Origin: Gemmobacter aquaticus
Lineage (GTDB): Bacteria > Pseudomonadota > Alphaproteobacteria > Rhodobacterales > Rhodobacteraceae
Direction: 5' to 3'
Length of the DNA stretch: 64,000 nucleotides
NCBI RefSeq assembly: GCF_007859075.1
Contig: NZ_VOAK01000025.1
Span: 146,156 to 210,155 of the forward strand
The position numbers and the translations under genes were made by a program. The notes below the pieces were generated by a model. It saw only the letters and a list, made by a program, of their open reading frames with translations. It was not told the DNA's origin and did not search any database. Of this stretch, positions 10,692 through 19,484 are shown in pieces (the first letter of the stretch is position 1; the number at the start of each line of letters is the position of its first letter).

Positions 10692-11456
10692 ATGTCATAT
10701 CCTTTAAAAACCGGTTTGTTGCAAGATTGCGGCAAGCATTGGGCGCTTGCGGGGATTGTTTCCGCCAGCCTTGCGGCCTGTGCGGGGCCAGCACCAACGT
10801 CCGAGCCCTATGATCCGCTCGAAGACACCAACCGTTCGATCCATGCATTCAACAAGGGATTGGATACGGTCGTCGCCCGCCCGGCCTCGAAAGCCTACGG
10901 CGCGATTCTGCCGCAGCCGGTAAAAACCGGCGTCGCAAACTTTGCCTCGAACCTCGAACTGCCCGGTAACGTCGTGAATGGCGTGCTTCAGGGGGATGTG
11001 GAAGGCGCTGGCAAGAACACGCTGCGCTTTATCATGAATTCGACCTTCGGGGTTGCGGGCATTTTCGATCCGGCGCGCGAGTTCGATCTGCCACAGGAAA
11101 AGACCGACTTCGGCGAGACGCTCTATGTCTGGGGTGTGGGCGAGGGGGCTTATCTGGAGCTTCCGGTGCTCGGCCCGCGCACAACGCGCGACGCGGTCGG
11201 CGATGTTGTGGACATTTTCACCAATCCGGTCAGCAATGTTTTGCCCACGACCGAGGGATACTACGCCACGGCGGCCGGAGTCGGCTCGAAACTGGGTGAT
11301 CGTGACCGCTATTCTCAAACGATCGATTCGGTTCTCTACGACAGCGCCGACAGCTATTCGCAGTCGCGCCTGCTCTACCTGCAAAACCGTCGGTTCGATC
11401 TCGGGCAGCAGCCCGCGGAAGGCGAAGACGATTTCATTGATCCCTATGCGGAGTAA
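10692..11456 (+). CDS. mlaA: MlaA (VacJ) family outer-membrane lipoprotein
   Basis: 254 residues from ATG 10692. The lipoprotein signal ends in the lipobox SLAAC with acylated Cys30. The mature part carries EPYDPLEDTNRSIHAFNKGLD, QPVKTGVANFASNLELPGNVVNG, FGVAGIFDPA and DFGETLYVWGVGEG, all diagnostic of MlaA. In the outer membrane MlaA removes mislocalised phospholipid from the outer leaflet and hands it to periplasmic MlaC, which is encoded 7 bp downstream. The MlaFEDB transporter genes are not in the window. I start at 10692 rather than the longer frame at 10605, which would bury the signal peptide. Confidence 0.96.
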   Translation: MSYPLKTGLLQDCGKHWALAGIVSASLAACAGPAPTSEPYDPLEDTNRSIHAFNKGLDTVVARPASKAYGAILPQPVKTGVANFASNLELPGNVVNGVLQGDVEGAGKNTLRFIMNSTFGVAGIFDPAREFDLPQEKTDFGETLYVWGVGEGAYLELPVLGPRTTRDAVGDVVDIFTNPVSNVLPTTEGYYATAAGVGSKLGDRDRYSQTIDSVLYDSADSYSQSRLLYLQNRRFDLGQQPAEGEDDFIDPYAE

Positions 11457-11463
11457 TGGACAG

Positions 11464-12063
11464 ATGACACATATGACCCGCCGCGCCTTTGGCGTGACCC
11501 TTGCCGCCGGTGCCGCGGCGACCCTCCTTGCCCGGCCCGCCGCGGCGCTGGATCTGGCCTCGGCCAAGGCGTTGATCGACCGCGCCATCGGCGAGGTGAA
11601 CTCCGTGATCAATTCGGGCAAGTCCGAGACCGCGATGTATCGCGATTTCGAGAGGATCTTTGCCAAGTATGCCGATGTCAGCGCCATCGCACGTTCGGCG
11701 CTTGGCCCGGCCGCACGGACGGCCAGCGCCGCACAGATGTCGGCCTTTACCAAGGCCTATCAGGGTTACATCAGCCGCAAGTATGGCCGCCGCTTCCGCG
11801 AGTTCATCGGCGGGCGGATCGAGGTGGTCGATGCCAAGCCACTGAAGAGCTACTTCGAGGTGATCTCGGTTGCGCATCTGCAGGGCGAGGCACCCTTCGA
11901 TCTGCGCTGGCATGTGTCGAACAAGTCCGGTCGGGACCTGTTCTTCAACATCATCATTGAAGGCGTGAACATGCTGGCGTCAGAGCGTGAAGAGATCGGC
12001 TCGATGCTCAAGCAGCAGAAGGGCGACATTGATGCGCTGACTGCGGCGCTTGCCACGGCCTGA
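11464..12063 (+). CDS. mlaC: MlaC/Ttg2D family phospholipid-binding protein
   Basis: 199 residues with a twin-arginine-like export signal (TRRAFGVTLAAGAAATLLA, cleavage near PAAALD). The mature part has the MlaC features YRDFERIFAKYADVSAIARSALG, AYQGYISRKYGRRF and DLFFNIIIEGVNM. Expected role: carrying phospholipid through the periplasm between MlaA and the MlaD complex. The Tat-type signal is notable because E. coli MlaC uses Sec, but RR signals on MlaC are known in alphaproteobacteria. ATG 11464 is 5 nt after the mlaA stop; ATG 11473 is an alternative. A clean terminator follows. Confidence 0.94.
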   Translation: MTHMTRRAFGVTLAAGAAATLLARPAAALDLASAKALIDRAIGEVNSVINSGKSETAMYRDFERIFAKYADVSAIARSALGPAARTASAAQMSAFTKAYQGYISRKYGRRFREFIGGRIEVVDAKPLKSYFEVISVAHLQGEAPFDLRWHVSNKSGRDLFFNIIIEGVNMLASEREEIGSMLKQQKGDIDALTAALATA

Positions 12064-12087
12064 TCCCGCGCCCTGCAATCAGGACAT

Positions 12088-12111
12088 GGCCCGCCAAGCG
12101 GCGGGCCTTTT
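12088..12111 (+). terminator. Rho-independent terminator after mlaC
   Basis: 8-bp perfect stem GGCCCGCC / GGCGGGCC, AAGC loop, then TTTT. It lies between the convergent mlaC and dipeptidase genes. Confidence 0.88.
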
Positions 12112-12115
12112 CGTT

Positions 12116-13147
12116 TCAGCCGATGACCCGGCGCAGAAGCCCCATCCAGTTGCCCCAGCAGAGCCGGTCGATCAGTGCCGACCCGTAGCCTGCGGCCTCC
12201 ATCCCCGCGACCAGCGCTGGCAGTTGGGCGGCGGTCTGCAGCCAGTCGGGCGTGGTCGTGCCGTCAAAGTCCGACCCAAGCGCCACGCCCTCTTCGCCCA
12301 ACCGGGCAATCAGATGATCCAGATGGCGGATCATCTGCCCGACCGGCGTTGCGGGATTGCGGGTGCCGTCGTCGCGCAGAAAGCCCACGCCGAAGTTCAG
12401 GCCGACCAGTCCGCCGCGCTCGGCCATGGCGTCAAGCTGGCGGTCGGTCAGGTTGCGCGTTGCCGGGCAGACCGCATGGGCCGCCGAATGGGTTGAGACC
12501 AGAGGCTTTTGCGACGCTGCCGCCACGTCCCAGAAGCCTTGCTCGTTGATGTGCGCCAGATCGACCAGCACGCCCAGCCGATCGCACTCCGCGACCAGCC
12601 TGCGGCCCGCATCGGTCAGCCCCGGCCCTGTATCGGGAGAGGCGGGGAAGTTGAACGGCACGCCATGGCCAAAGATGTTGCTGCGGCTCCAGACCGGGCC
12701 AAGGCTTCGTAGACCGGCGGCATGCAGAACATGCAACTCGTCCAGACCCTCGCCGATCCCCTCGCAGCCCTCGACATGCAGAAGGGCGGCCACTGCGCCA
12801 GCCGTTCGCGCCGCCTCGATCTCTGCCACGCTACGGCAGAGGCGGATTGCGTCGGGGCGCTCGGCATCAAGGCGGATCAGGATCGAGGCCTGCTCCATCG
12901 TTACGCGATGCGCGGTGTCGGTGTTGACCGGAGGATGGGCGCGAAGTGTGGCTGTGGGGTCAGGCGCGGTCTTTGGATCACCGGGAACCCAGACGGCAAA
13001 GAACCCGCCTGCCAGGCCACCCGCCTGCGCATGGGGCAGCGAAACAGCGCCCTCCCACCCCTCCAGAAAGGCCTCGCCGTGGCGGTCCTTCATGGCCCAA
13101 AGGCGCGAAAGCAGGTCGTTGTGTCCGTCAAAGATGGCTTGGGTCAT
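12116..13147 (-). CDS. Membrane dipeptidase family (M19) zinc peptidase
   Basis: 343 residues. The N-terminal zinc ligands are His8 and Asp10 in FDGHNDLL. The bridging Glu is in LLHVEGCEG, two further His ligands are in DLAHINEQGF and VSTHSAAHAV, followed by NLTDRQLDAMAERGGLVGLNF and the C-terminal GSDFDGT. This is the renal-dipeptidase/M19 fold, which cleaves dipeptides and sometimes D-amino-acid-containing ones. No signal peptide is seen, so it is probably cytoplasmic. I chose ATG 13147 because GGAG sits six bases upstream; in-frame ATGs at 13159 and further upstream add residues without support. Confidence 0.93.
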   Translation of the reverse strand: MTQAIFDGHNDLLSRLWAMKDRHGEAFLEGWEGAVSLPHAQAGGLAGGFFAVWVPGDPKTAPDPTATLRAHPPVNTDTAHRVTMEQASILIRLDAERPDAIRLCRSVAEIEAARTAGAVAALLHVEGCEGIGEGLDELHVLHAAGLRSLGPVWSRSNIFGHGVPFNFPASPDTGPGLTDAGRRLVAECDRLGVLVDLAHINEQGFWDVAAASQKPLVSTHSAAHAVCPATRNLTDRQLDAMAERGGLVGLNFGVGFLRDDGTRNPATPVGQMIRHLDHLIARLGEEGVALGSDFDGTTTPDWLQTAAQLPALVAGMEAAGYGSALIDRLCWGNWMGLLRRVIG

Positions 13148-13343
13148 GGCGTGCTCCATTCTGCCGCAGACTGGACATGAAGCGATCAAAGGCGCAACCC
13201 CTGCCGATTTTCGGCGGTGTGAGCTTCAAGAAAACGCGATTGCACCAGTTTTTCGCAACTTCCTGCGACAATTTGTCTGGAATGCTGCGACAAACTGCCC
13301 CAGTTTCAATCCCGCTGTGCATCGGGGTTTTGGGAGGAGCCGC

Positions 13344-13541
13344 ATGAACAAGCTTGTTGCGATCATTTGTGTGATCAGCTGGTCGGGCTTCTGGGCCTTT
13401 GGATATCTGGCTCTGTCGGCGGGCATCGAGGATACCGGGCAGATGATCATCGCCACCCTGCTGGCCGGCGCGGGCTTCCTGACCGGAATGTTGGCCTGGC
13501 TGCGTCTGTCGCGCAGTGATCAGCTGATCCTCAAGGGCTGA
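13344..13541 (+). CDS. Small two-helix membrane protein, function unknown
   Basis: 65 residues, preceded by GGGAGGAG at ideal spacing. Two hydrophobic segments (about 3-25 VAIICVISWSGFWAFGYLAL, and 35-55) are separated by a short polar loop (GIEDTG). The tail is basic, LRLSRSDQLILKG. It is flanked by the divergent dipeptidase gene and the convergent lytic transglycosylase, whose stop lies 2 nt beyond. I do not recognise the family. The coding call rests on the ribosome site, membrane-protein composition and GC-ending codons. Confidence 0.8.
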   Translation: MNKLVAIICVISWSGFWAFGYLALSAGIEDTGQMIIATLLAGAGFLTGMLAWLRLSRSDQLILKG

Positions 13542-13543
13542 GC

Positions 13544-15469
13544 CTAGCCTTTCAACTCGGCTGTCAGGCGCACCGGGCCGGGCGTGCCGCGCAGTTTCGC
13601 GCGATAGATCACCAGCGATTCCGCGACGCGCATAACATATGTGCGGGTCTCGGTGAACGGGATCATCTCGACCCAATCGACCACATCGACCGCGGACGCG
13701 CGCGGATCACCGAATTCGCCGATCCAGCGCCGCGGGCGGCCGGGGCCCGCGTTGTAGCCCGAAGCGACAAGGGCGACCGACGGGCCGAACTCTTCGACCA
13801 GCTTGGCAAGGTAGGCGCTGCCGAGCGTGACGTTATAGGCCGGATCGCTGGTCAGGCGGCCAAGCTCGAACGGCAGGCCCAGCGATTTCGCGGTGCGCTC
13901 GGCGGTCTCTGGCATCAACTGCATCAGACCGCGTGCGCCAACCGAACTGCGGGCGGTCGGGTCGAACTCACTTTCCCGGCGCGCGATGGCCAGCGCGAAG
14001 GCACGCGAGACGGCAAGGCCATCGTTCGGGATCAGGTCGGGCACGGGATAGTAAGCGCCGGGCAGGATGATACCACGCTCTGCCCCCTGTTTCGCCAGAA
14101 GGACGGCGATATGCGGCTGGTCAAGCGTCAGGGCCAGCTGGGCAAGGCTTGCCAGATCCTCGGGCGACTGCGTTTCCGCCAGATGCAGCAGGAAGCGCGT
14201 GCCCTGCGGCTTGTCGCCGGCGCTCAGCAGCAGAAGCGCCGCCTGCATCACCGACGAGCGGGCGAAGGGCCGCGCACGCCAGTCGAGGGCCGACAGTGGC
14301 GCAAGCAGTGCAGGGTCCAGTGACTGGCCCAGCTTTTCGGCGGCAAGAAGCCCGTAGTAGGCGGTCTGGTGCTGTGCCGCCGCCTGATAGCGTGCAGTCG
14401 CCGTCGGGTCGCCAAGTGCCTCAAGCGCGCGTCCCTGCCAGTAAAGCGCGCGTGACAGCGAGATCGGGGTCGTGACCCGTGCCTCAAGGTTGCGGAAGTG
14501 CTGAAGCGCGGTCCCTGCGTCGCCCATCTGGCGCAAGGCAATGAAGCCCGCGAGGAACTCCAGATCGGCATAGTCGGCGCCCTCGCTCAGGTGGTGGCTA
14601 GCGGCCACGCGATACGCAAGCTGTGCCTTGCCATCGCGCGAGAGCTGACGCGCCAGCTGCGCCCGACGCTTGGCCCAGGCTTGAGGGTTGCCAAGCGCCT
14701 CGGCGCTGCCGGAATGGTCCAGCATCAGTGCCGCAGCGTCGTCCCAGAGGTCGCGGGCGATGCGCCAGTCCATGCGGGCCTGCGCCAGCAGTGGATGGGC
14801 CGCAAGCGGGCGCGGCACCCGTTTGACCAGCGTATCCACCCCGTCCTTTCGTTCGCGAAGCGCAATGCGGGCCTGTGCCAGGGCTTGCCAGCCCTCGGGC
14901 ATCTGACCGGCCACGCGTTCGGCCTGCGAGGGCTCATCTTCCCATAGCATGTGGGCGAGCCGTTCCTCATTGAGTTGCGTCAGCCCCGGATAGAGCGCCA
15001 GAAGCTTTGACTGATCCTCAGAGGACAGCGGCAACTCGACCCAGGCCCGCTGCGCCTCGGCCTCTGCTTCTGCCGTCCGGCCGGTGGCGCGCAGCGCGCC
15101 AATCACCGCAAGCGAGCCTGCGCCGGTTTGTGGCAGGCTGTTGCCGAACCACGCCAGAATCCGCTCGGGCGTGGTCGAGCGCGCGACCGCCTCCTCGCCC
15201 TTTTCCCGCAGCAGGGCAAGTCCCGGCCAGTCGGGGCGGCGGGCCAGAAAAGCCTCGTACTCCGAGAGGGTTCCCTCACCCGCGCGCAGGCGTTGCCATT
15301 CGATCAGATCGGCGCTGACAGGCGATCCCGCGGCGAGGCGCGCAGCCTCGGACCAGTTCTTGCGCCCGGCCTCATTCAGCGCGAGCCGCAGGTTGTCGGC
15401 GAGATCGCTCTGACCCATCGCCGGGGTGGCAAGGGCAAGGCAAAGCAGGAGGGGACGCAGCATGTTCAT
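13544..15469 (-). CDS. Soluble lytic murein transglycosylase (Slt70-like)
   Basis: 641 residues from ATG 15469 with a Sec signal ([20 protein letters not shown]). A long superhelical U-domain of alpha repeats fills about 30-480. The C-terminal GH23 catalytic domain has Glu499 in ARRESEFDP, then [13 protein letters not shown], and [13 protein letters not shown]. It cleaves the MurNAc-GlcNAc bond of peptidoglycan in the periplasm, forming 1,6-anhydro products for recycling or for insertion of envelope machines. Monocistronic; divergent from dapA. The frame upstream of 15469 is without similarity. Confidence 0.95.
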   Translation of the reverse strand: MNMLRPLLLCLALATPAMGQSDLADNLRLALNEAGRKNWSEAARLAAGSPVSADLIEWQRLRAGEGTLSEYEAFLARRPDWPGLALLREKGEEAVARSTTPERILAWFGNSLPQTGAGSLAVIGALRATGRTAEAEAEAQRAWVELPLSSEDQSKLLALYPGLTQLNEERLAHMLWEDEPSQAERVAGQMPEGWQALAQARIALRERKDGVDTLVKRVPRPLAAHPLLAQARMDWRIARDLWDDAAALMLDHSGSAEALGNPQAWAKRRAQLARQLSRDGKAQLAYRVAASHHLSEGADYADLEFLAGFIALRQMGDAGTALQHFRNLEARVTTPISLSRALYWQGRALEALGDPTATARYQAAAQHQTAYYGLLAAEKLGQSLDPALLAPLSALDWRARPFARSSVMQAALLLLSAGDKPQGTRFLLHLAETQSPEDLASLAQLALTLDQPHIAVLLAKQGAERGIILPGAYYPVPDLIPNDGLAVSRAFALAIARRESEFDPTARSSVGARGLMQLMPETAERTAKSLGLPFELGRLTSDPAYNVTLGSAYLAKLVEEFGPSVALVASGYNAGPGRPRRWIGEFGDPRASAVDVVDWVEMIPFTETRTYVMRVAESLVIYRAKLRGTPGPVRLTAELKG

Positions 15470-15678
15470 GGCGCGGAAATTGCAGCAAGGCGGGGACAGG
15501 GGCAACTCACATCCCCGACAGGGGCCGCGGCGTCGGCGGAAGCTTGCGGGGGGGCTGTGGCCTATCGGGCGCGTGGCGCGGTTTGCCCGTGCATCGCAAC
15601 TTGGCAAGCGCGGGCCGGATCGTTAGAGGAAAGGCGGTCAATCGGGCGAGTCTGCCCCAGCAATCGGAGATGCGTGTC

Positions 15679-16551
15679 ATGTTCAAAGGGTCCATGCCTG
15701 CCCTGGTCACGCCGTTCAAGAACGGCGCGCTGGATGTGGACACGCTGAAGAAACTGGTCGAATGGCATATCGCCGAGGGCTCGAACGCCATCGTTCCGGT
15801 GGGCACGACCGGCGAAAGCCCGACCTTGAGCCATGAGGAACACGGCCAGGTCATCGAGATCGTGGTCGAAACCGTGGCAGGCCGTGTGCCGGTGATCGCA
15901 GGGGCCGGGTCGAACAACACGATCGAGGGGATCGGTCTGATCCAGCACGCTGAAAAGGTGGGCGCCGACGCCGCGCTGGTGGTGACGCCCTATTACAACA
16001 AGCCCACGCAGGCGGGGCTGATTGCGCATTTTACCGCGCTGCATGACGCGTCGAACCTGCCGATCATCATCTACAACATCCCCGGCCGTTCGGTCATCGA
16101 CATGACGCCCGAGACGATGGGCGCGCTGGCAAAGCTGTCGCGCATCGTCGGCGTGAAGGACGCAACCGGCAAGATCGAACGGGTCTCGATGCAGCGCGCC
16201 ACGTGCGGGGCCGATTTCATCCAGCTTTCGGGCGAAGATGCGACCGCACTGGGATTCAACGCCCATGGCGGCGTGGGCTGCATCTCGGTCACTGCGAACG
16301 TGGCGCCACGCCTCTGCGCCGAATTCCAGGCGGCGACGCTGGCGGGCGACTATGCCAAGGCGCTTGAGTATCAGGACCGCCTGATGCCGCTGCATGAGGC
16401 GATCTTCATCGAGCCCGGACTTGCGGGCGCGAAATATGGCCTGTCGCTGCTCGGTCTGTGCTCGGAAGAGGTGCGCCTGCCGCTGGTCGGTCTGACCGAC
16501 GGGACGAAAGCCAGGATCAAGGCCGCCATGCAGCACGCGGGCGTCCTCTGA
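15679..16551 (+). CDS. dapA: 4-hydroxy-tetrahydrodipicolinate synthase
   Basis: 290 residues. Condenses pyruvate with aspartate semialdehyde, the first committed step to diaminopimelate and lysine. Visible: pyruvate-binding [12 protein letters not shown] (40-51), active-site Tyr132 in IIYNIPGRS, Schiff-base Lys160 in VGVKDATGK, and LSGEDA. Length fits E. coli DapA (292). I chose ATG 15679 because GGAG lies nine bases upstream; ATG 15670 in the same frame abuts the GGAG and would have no spacing. Confidence 0.97.
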   Translation: MFKGSMPALVTPFKNGALDVDTLKKLVEWHIAEGSNAIVPVGTTGESPTLSHEEHGQVIEIVVETVAGRVPVIAGAGSNNTIEGIGLIQHAEKVGADAALVVTPYYNKPTQAGLIAHFTALHDASNLPIIIYNIPGRSVIDMTPETMGALAKLSRIVGVKDATGKIERVSMQRATCGADFIQLSGEDATALGFNAHGGVGCISVTANVAPRLCAEFQAATLAGDYAKALEYQDRLMPLHEAIFIEPGLAGAKYGLSLLGLCSEEVRLPLVGLTDGTKARIKAAMQHAGVL

Positions 16552-16563
16552 CACGCTGCGGGT

Positions 16564-16622
16564 TGGGGGCTTTGCCCCCGCCCGTTCCGGGCTCCCCCAG
16601 GGTATTTTGGCCAAGAGGAAGC
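16564..16622 (+). repeat. Intergenic palindromic repeat, copy 2
   Basis: Blocks are GGGGGC-TTT-GCCCCC, then a second small hairpin (CCCG-TT-CCGGG), then CTCCCCCAGGGTATTTTGG and AAGAGGAAG. Order and composition match the copy at 5894-5951. It lies in the gap after dapA, in the sense orientation, upstream of the EamA transporter gene. Confidence 0.65.
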
Positions 16623-16642
16623 CGCATCGTATGGAGCGGGCG

Positions 16643-17509
16643 ATGAGTGACAATCTGCGCGGCAGCCTGTTCATGGTTCTGGCCATGCTGGGCTTTGCCA
16701 TCGAGGACATGCTTCTGAAGCGCGTCGCCGCCGCAGGGATGCCGGTGGGTGAGATCCTGATATTTTTCGGCGCGGGCGGGTGCCTGCTGTTTGCCGCACT
16801 GACCTATGTGCAGGGCCAGCCGATCTGGCATCCGGCGGTCATCAGCCCCCGGATGCTGGCCAAGGCCGGGTTCGAGGTGATGGGGCGGCTTTTCTATACG
16901 CTCGCCATCGCCTTTACCGCGCTTTCCAGTGCAAGCGCGATCCTGCAGGCCACACCGCTGGTCGTGGTGGCGGGGGCCGCGCTGATCTTTGGCGAGAAGG
17001 TCGGCTGGAGGCGCTGGAGCGCGATCCTTCTGGGGCTGTTCGGCGTGCTGGTCATTCTGCGTCCGGGGCTTGAGGGGTTCACCTGGGCCTCGCTTCTTGC
17101 GGTGCTGGGTCTGCTGGGCTTTGCGGGCCGTGATCTTGCGACGCGGGCGGCGCCCAAGGTGCTGACGAACTTCCAGCTTGGGATCTATGGTTTTCTGGCG
17201 ATGGTGCCGACGGGTGCGGCACTTCTGACATGGCAGGGTGGCGCAGTGATGCTTAATCCGATGATGGCCGTGCAATTGATGATCGCGGTCGTGGTCGGTG
17301 TGGCGGCCTACTGGGCATTGACCGTCGCCATGCGGACGGGTGAGGTCAGCGTGGTGACCCCGTTCCGCTATACGCGCCTCGTCTTTGCGCTGGTCCTTGG
17401 CGTTGTGGTCTTTGGCGAGCGTCTGGATGCGGCGACCATGATCGGCTCGGCCATCGTGGTGTCGGCGGGGCTTTACACCCTGGTGCGAACCCGGCGCGTG
17501 GCCGGCTGA
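16643..17509 (+). CDS. DMT-superfamily transporter (EamA/RhaT)
   Basis: 288 residues from ATG 16643, which has GGAG six bases upstream. Earlier in-frame starts at 16607 and 16631 add only polar residues from the repeat region. There are ten predicted membrane helices in two EamA halves. The first half ends at SASAILQATPLVVVAGAALIFGEKVG and the second holds the matching VVTPFRYTRLVFALVLGVVVFGE. The family exports or imports amino acids, nucleosides and related metabolites across the inner membrane; the substrate cannot be given. Confidence 0.9.
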   Translation: MSDNLRGSLFMVLAMLGFAIEDMLLKRVAAAGMPVGEILIFFGAGGCLLFAALTYVQGQPIWHPAVISPRMLAKAGFEVMGRLFYTLAIAFTALSSASAILQATPLVVVAGAALIFGEKVGWRRWSAILLGLFGVLVILRPGLEGFTWASLLAVLGLLGFAGRDLATRAAPKVLTNFQLGIYGFLAMVPTGAALLTWQGGAVMLNPMMAVQLMIAVVVGVAAYWALTVAMRTGEVSVVTPFRYTRLVFALVLGVVVFGERLDAATMIGSAIVVSAGLYTLVRTRRVAG

Positions 17510-17549
17510 TCTGGACTTTCGCGGGTAGCTCGCCTATCTCGGGGCGATC

Positions 17550-18023
17550 ATGGCACCAAAATCCGACCCAAATTCCAAACTGATCGCCGAAAACCGCCGG
17601 GCGCGTTTCGATTACTTCATCGAAAGCGATCTGGAGGCTGGGGTCATGCTGCTCGGGTCAGAGGTCAAGTCGCTGCGTCAGGGCGGGTCGAACCTGGGCG
17701 AAAGCTATGCCAGCGTCGAGAATGGCGAACTCTGGCTAATCAACAGCTATATCGCCCCCTATCGCGAGGCGAAGACCTGGGGCCATGAAGAGCGTCGCCG
17801 GCGCAAGCTTCTGGTCTCGAAGCGCGAGCTGTCGCGGCTGTGGAACGCCACGGCACGTGAGGGGATGACCATCGTTCCCATGAAATGGTATTTCAACGAA
17901 CGTGGGATCGTGAAGATCAAGCTGGGCGTCGCCAAGGGGAAAAAGCTGGCCGACAAGCGCCAGACCGAAGCCAAACGCGACTGGGATCGGCAGAAACAGC
18001 GACTTCTGCGCCACGGTAGCTGA
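17550..18023 (+). CDS. smpB: SsrA (tmRNA)-binding protein SmpB
   Basis: 157 residues. Partner of tmRNA in rescue of stalled ribosomes. Family motifs are [25 protein letters not shown] (start of the OB fold), [26 protein letters not shown], and the basic C-terminal tail [21 protein letters not shown] that inserts into the mRNA channel. Full length for the family. Its partner ssrA is not adjacent. Confidence 0.97.
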   Translation: MAPKSDPNSKLIAENRRARFDYFIESDLEAGVMLLGSEVKSLRQGGSNLGESYASVENGELWLINSYIAPYREAKTWGHEERRRRKLLVSKRELSRLWNATAREGMTIVPMKWYFNERGIVKIKLGVAKGKKLADKRQTEAKRDWDRQKQRLLRHGS

Positions 18024-18138
18024 CTTTCCTTAAAGGCATGCTTTGTGAAATCGGGCGGTGGTGCGACAGTTTGTCGCGGCCCACGCATTTCATCAGGGCC
18101 GTGCAACGAGGGAAAATTCCCCGTGGAGGAGGGACGAC

Positions 18139-18429
18139 ATGGAACTGATCATCAGCCTGATCGCAGGGGCGCTTGGTGGCAATCTCGCCGGCGGCGTCAT
18201 GAAGAACCTCAGCCTGGGCACGCTGGGCAATTCACTGGTCGGCATTCTGGGCGGCGGCCTGGGCAGCACGATCCTGTCGGCACTGCTGGGTGGCGCTGCG
18301 CCTGATGCGGCCGCTGCAGCCGGCGGCATGGACGTTGGCGCGATCATCAGCAGCGTCGCATCAGGTGGCGTGGGCGGCGGTGTGCTGCTGGCCATCATTG
18401 GCGTGATCCGCAACGCGATGGGCAAGTAG
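18139..18429 (+). CDS. Small Gly/Ala-rich hydrophobic protein, unknown function
   Basis: 96 residues after a strong GGAGGAGGG site. Two glycine-rich hydrophobic stretches (about 3-55 and 68-92, e.g. LVGILGGGLGSTILSALLGG and GGVLLAIIGVIRN) flank an Ala-rich linker. It resembles small conserved membrane-associated proteins of Rhodobacterales that have no assigned function; that resemblance is from memory. It has its own terminator 20 nt after the stop, so it is probably a separate transcript. Confidence 0.8.
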   Translation: MELIISLIAGALGGNLAGGVMKNLSLGTLGNSLVGILGGGLGSTILSALLGGAAPDAAAAAGGMDVGAIISSVASGGVGGGVLLAIIGVIRNAMGK

Positions 18430-18451
18430 ACACGGACGGTACAGGAATTCA

Positions 18452-18482
18452 GGGGCGTGGCATGATTGGCCGCGCCCCTTTT
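18452..18482 (+). terminator. Rho-independent terminator after the 96-aa gene
   Basis: 10-bp stem GGGGCGTGGC / GCCGCGCCCC (one G-U pair), 7-nt loop, followed by TTTT. Confidence 0.85.
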
Positions 18483-18607
18483 CCATCCGGCTGCCGAAAA
18501 GTCACGGGCCTTTGGTTGAACCCCGATGTTAGCGTCGAAACCTTGCTTGGCGCTTGCCTGCTTGGGTCCTTGTGGTAAAGCGGGGCCGACCACAGGAGGA
18601 GCCACCG

Positions 18608-19480
18608 ATGACTTCCCCCCAAAGTGCCGCATTCACGGATGATCCCAGAACGCTGGTCTCGACCGACTGGCTGGCCGCGCATCTGCGCGACCCCGATCTG
18701 CGGGTTCTGGATGCCAGCTGGTTCATGCCCAACTCGGATCGTGATGCGCGGGCCGAGTATGAGGCGGGCCACATTCCGGGCGCGCGCTTCTTCGATATCG
18801 ACGAGATCAGCGATCAGCGATCGGAGCTGCCGCATATGGCGCCGCCCGTCGAGAAGTTCATCAGCCGGATGCGCGCCATGGGTGTGGGTGACGGGCATCA
18901 GGTGGTTGTCTATGACAGCACCGGCATCTTCTCGGCCCCCCGCGTGTGGTGGACCTTCCGCCTTATGGGCAAGCTGGATGTTGCCGTGCTGGATGGCGGC
19001 CTGCCGAAATGGCGGGCCGAAGGGCGCGAGATCGAGGACATGCCCCCGATCGTGCGCGATCGTCATATCACGGTCAGCCGGCAGGCCGGGCTCGTCAAGG
19101 ACGTGACGCAGGTCGCCCATGCCAGCAAGCTGGGCCTGTCGGAGATTGTCGACGCGCGTTCCGCCCCGCGATTCCGTGGCGAGGAGGAAGAGCCGCGCCC
19201 GGGGTTGCGCTCGGGCCATATACCGGGATCGAAAAGCGTGCCGTTCGATACGTTGGTGAACGCGGACGGTACGATGAAGGACGCATCCGCCCTGAAGGCC
19301 GTTTTTGATGCGGCAGGGGTGGATCTGGCGAAACCCGTGATTACCAGCTGCGGATCCGGTGTGACCGCCGCTGTGCTGGCCCTTGCGCTTGAGCGGATCG
19401 GCCACCGGAACTGGGCGCTCTATGACGGCTCATGGGCCGAATGGGGCATGTATGACGATCTGAAAGTCGCAAAGGGATAA
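18608..19480 (+). CDS. sseA: 3-mercaptopyruvate sulfurtransferase
   Basis: 290 residues with tandem rhodanese domains. The N-terminal inactive domain includes YEAGHIPGARFFDIDEISD; the C-terminal one ends in the catalytic loop CGSGVT (Cys248). CGSGVT is the 3-mercaptopyruvate sulfurtransferase signature, as opposed to CRxGxx of thiosulfate sulfurtransferases. It moves sulfane sulphur from mercaptopyruvate to cyanide or thiols. Start at ATG 18608 with AGGAGG upstream. The next gene, an aminotransferase, begins 4 nt after its stop. Transamination of cysteine would supply mercaptopyruvate, so the pairing makes metabolic sense (inference). Confidence 0.95.
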   Translation: MTSPQSAAFTDDPRTLVSTDWLAAHLRDPDLRVLDASWFMPNSDRDARAEYEAGHIPGARFFDIDEISDQRSELPHMAPPVEKFISRMRAMGVGDGHQVVVYDSTGIFSAPRVWWTFRLMGKLDVAVLDGGLPKWRAEGREIEDMPPIVRDRHITVSRQAGLVKDVTQVAHASKLGLSEIVDARSAPRFRGEEEEPRPGLRSGHIPGSKSVPFDTLVNADGTMKDASALKAVFDAAGVDLAKPVITSCGSGVTAAVLALALERIGHRNWALYDGSWAEWGMYDDLKVAKG

Positions 19481-19484
19481 GGCG

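Noticed and set aside
12357..13541. Long plus-strand frame running through the dipeptidase gene
   Set aside because: Only its last 65 codons, from ATG 13344 with a strong ribosome site, look real; the rest is antisense to the dipeptidase.
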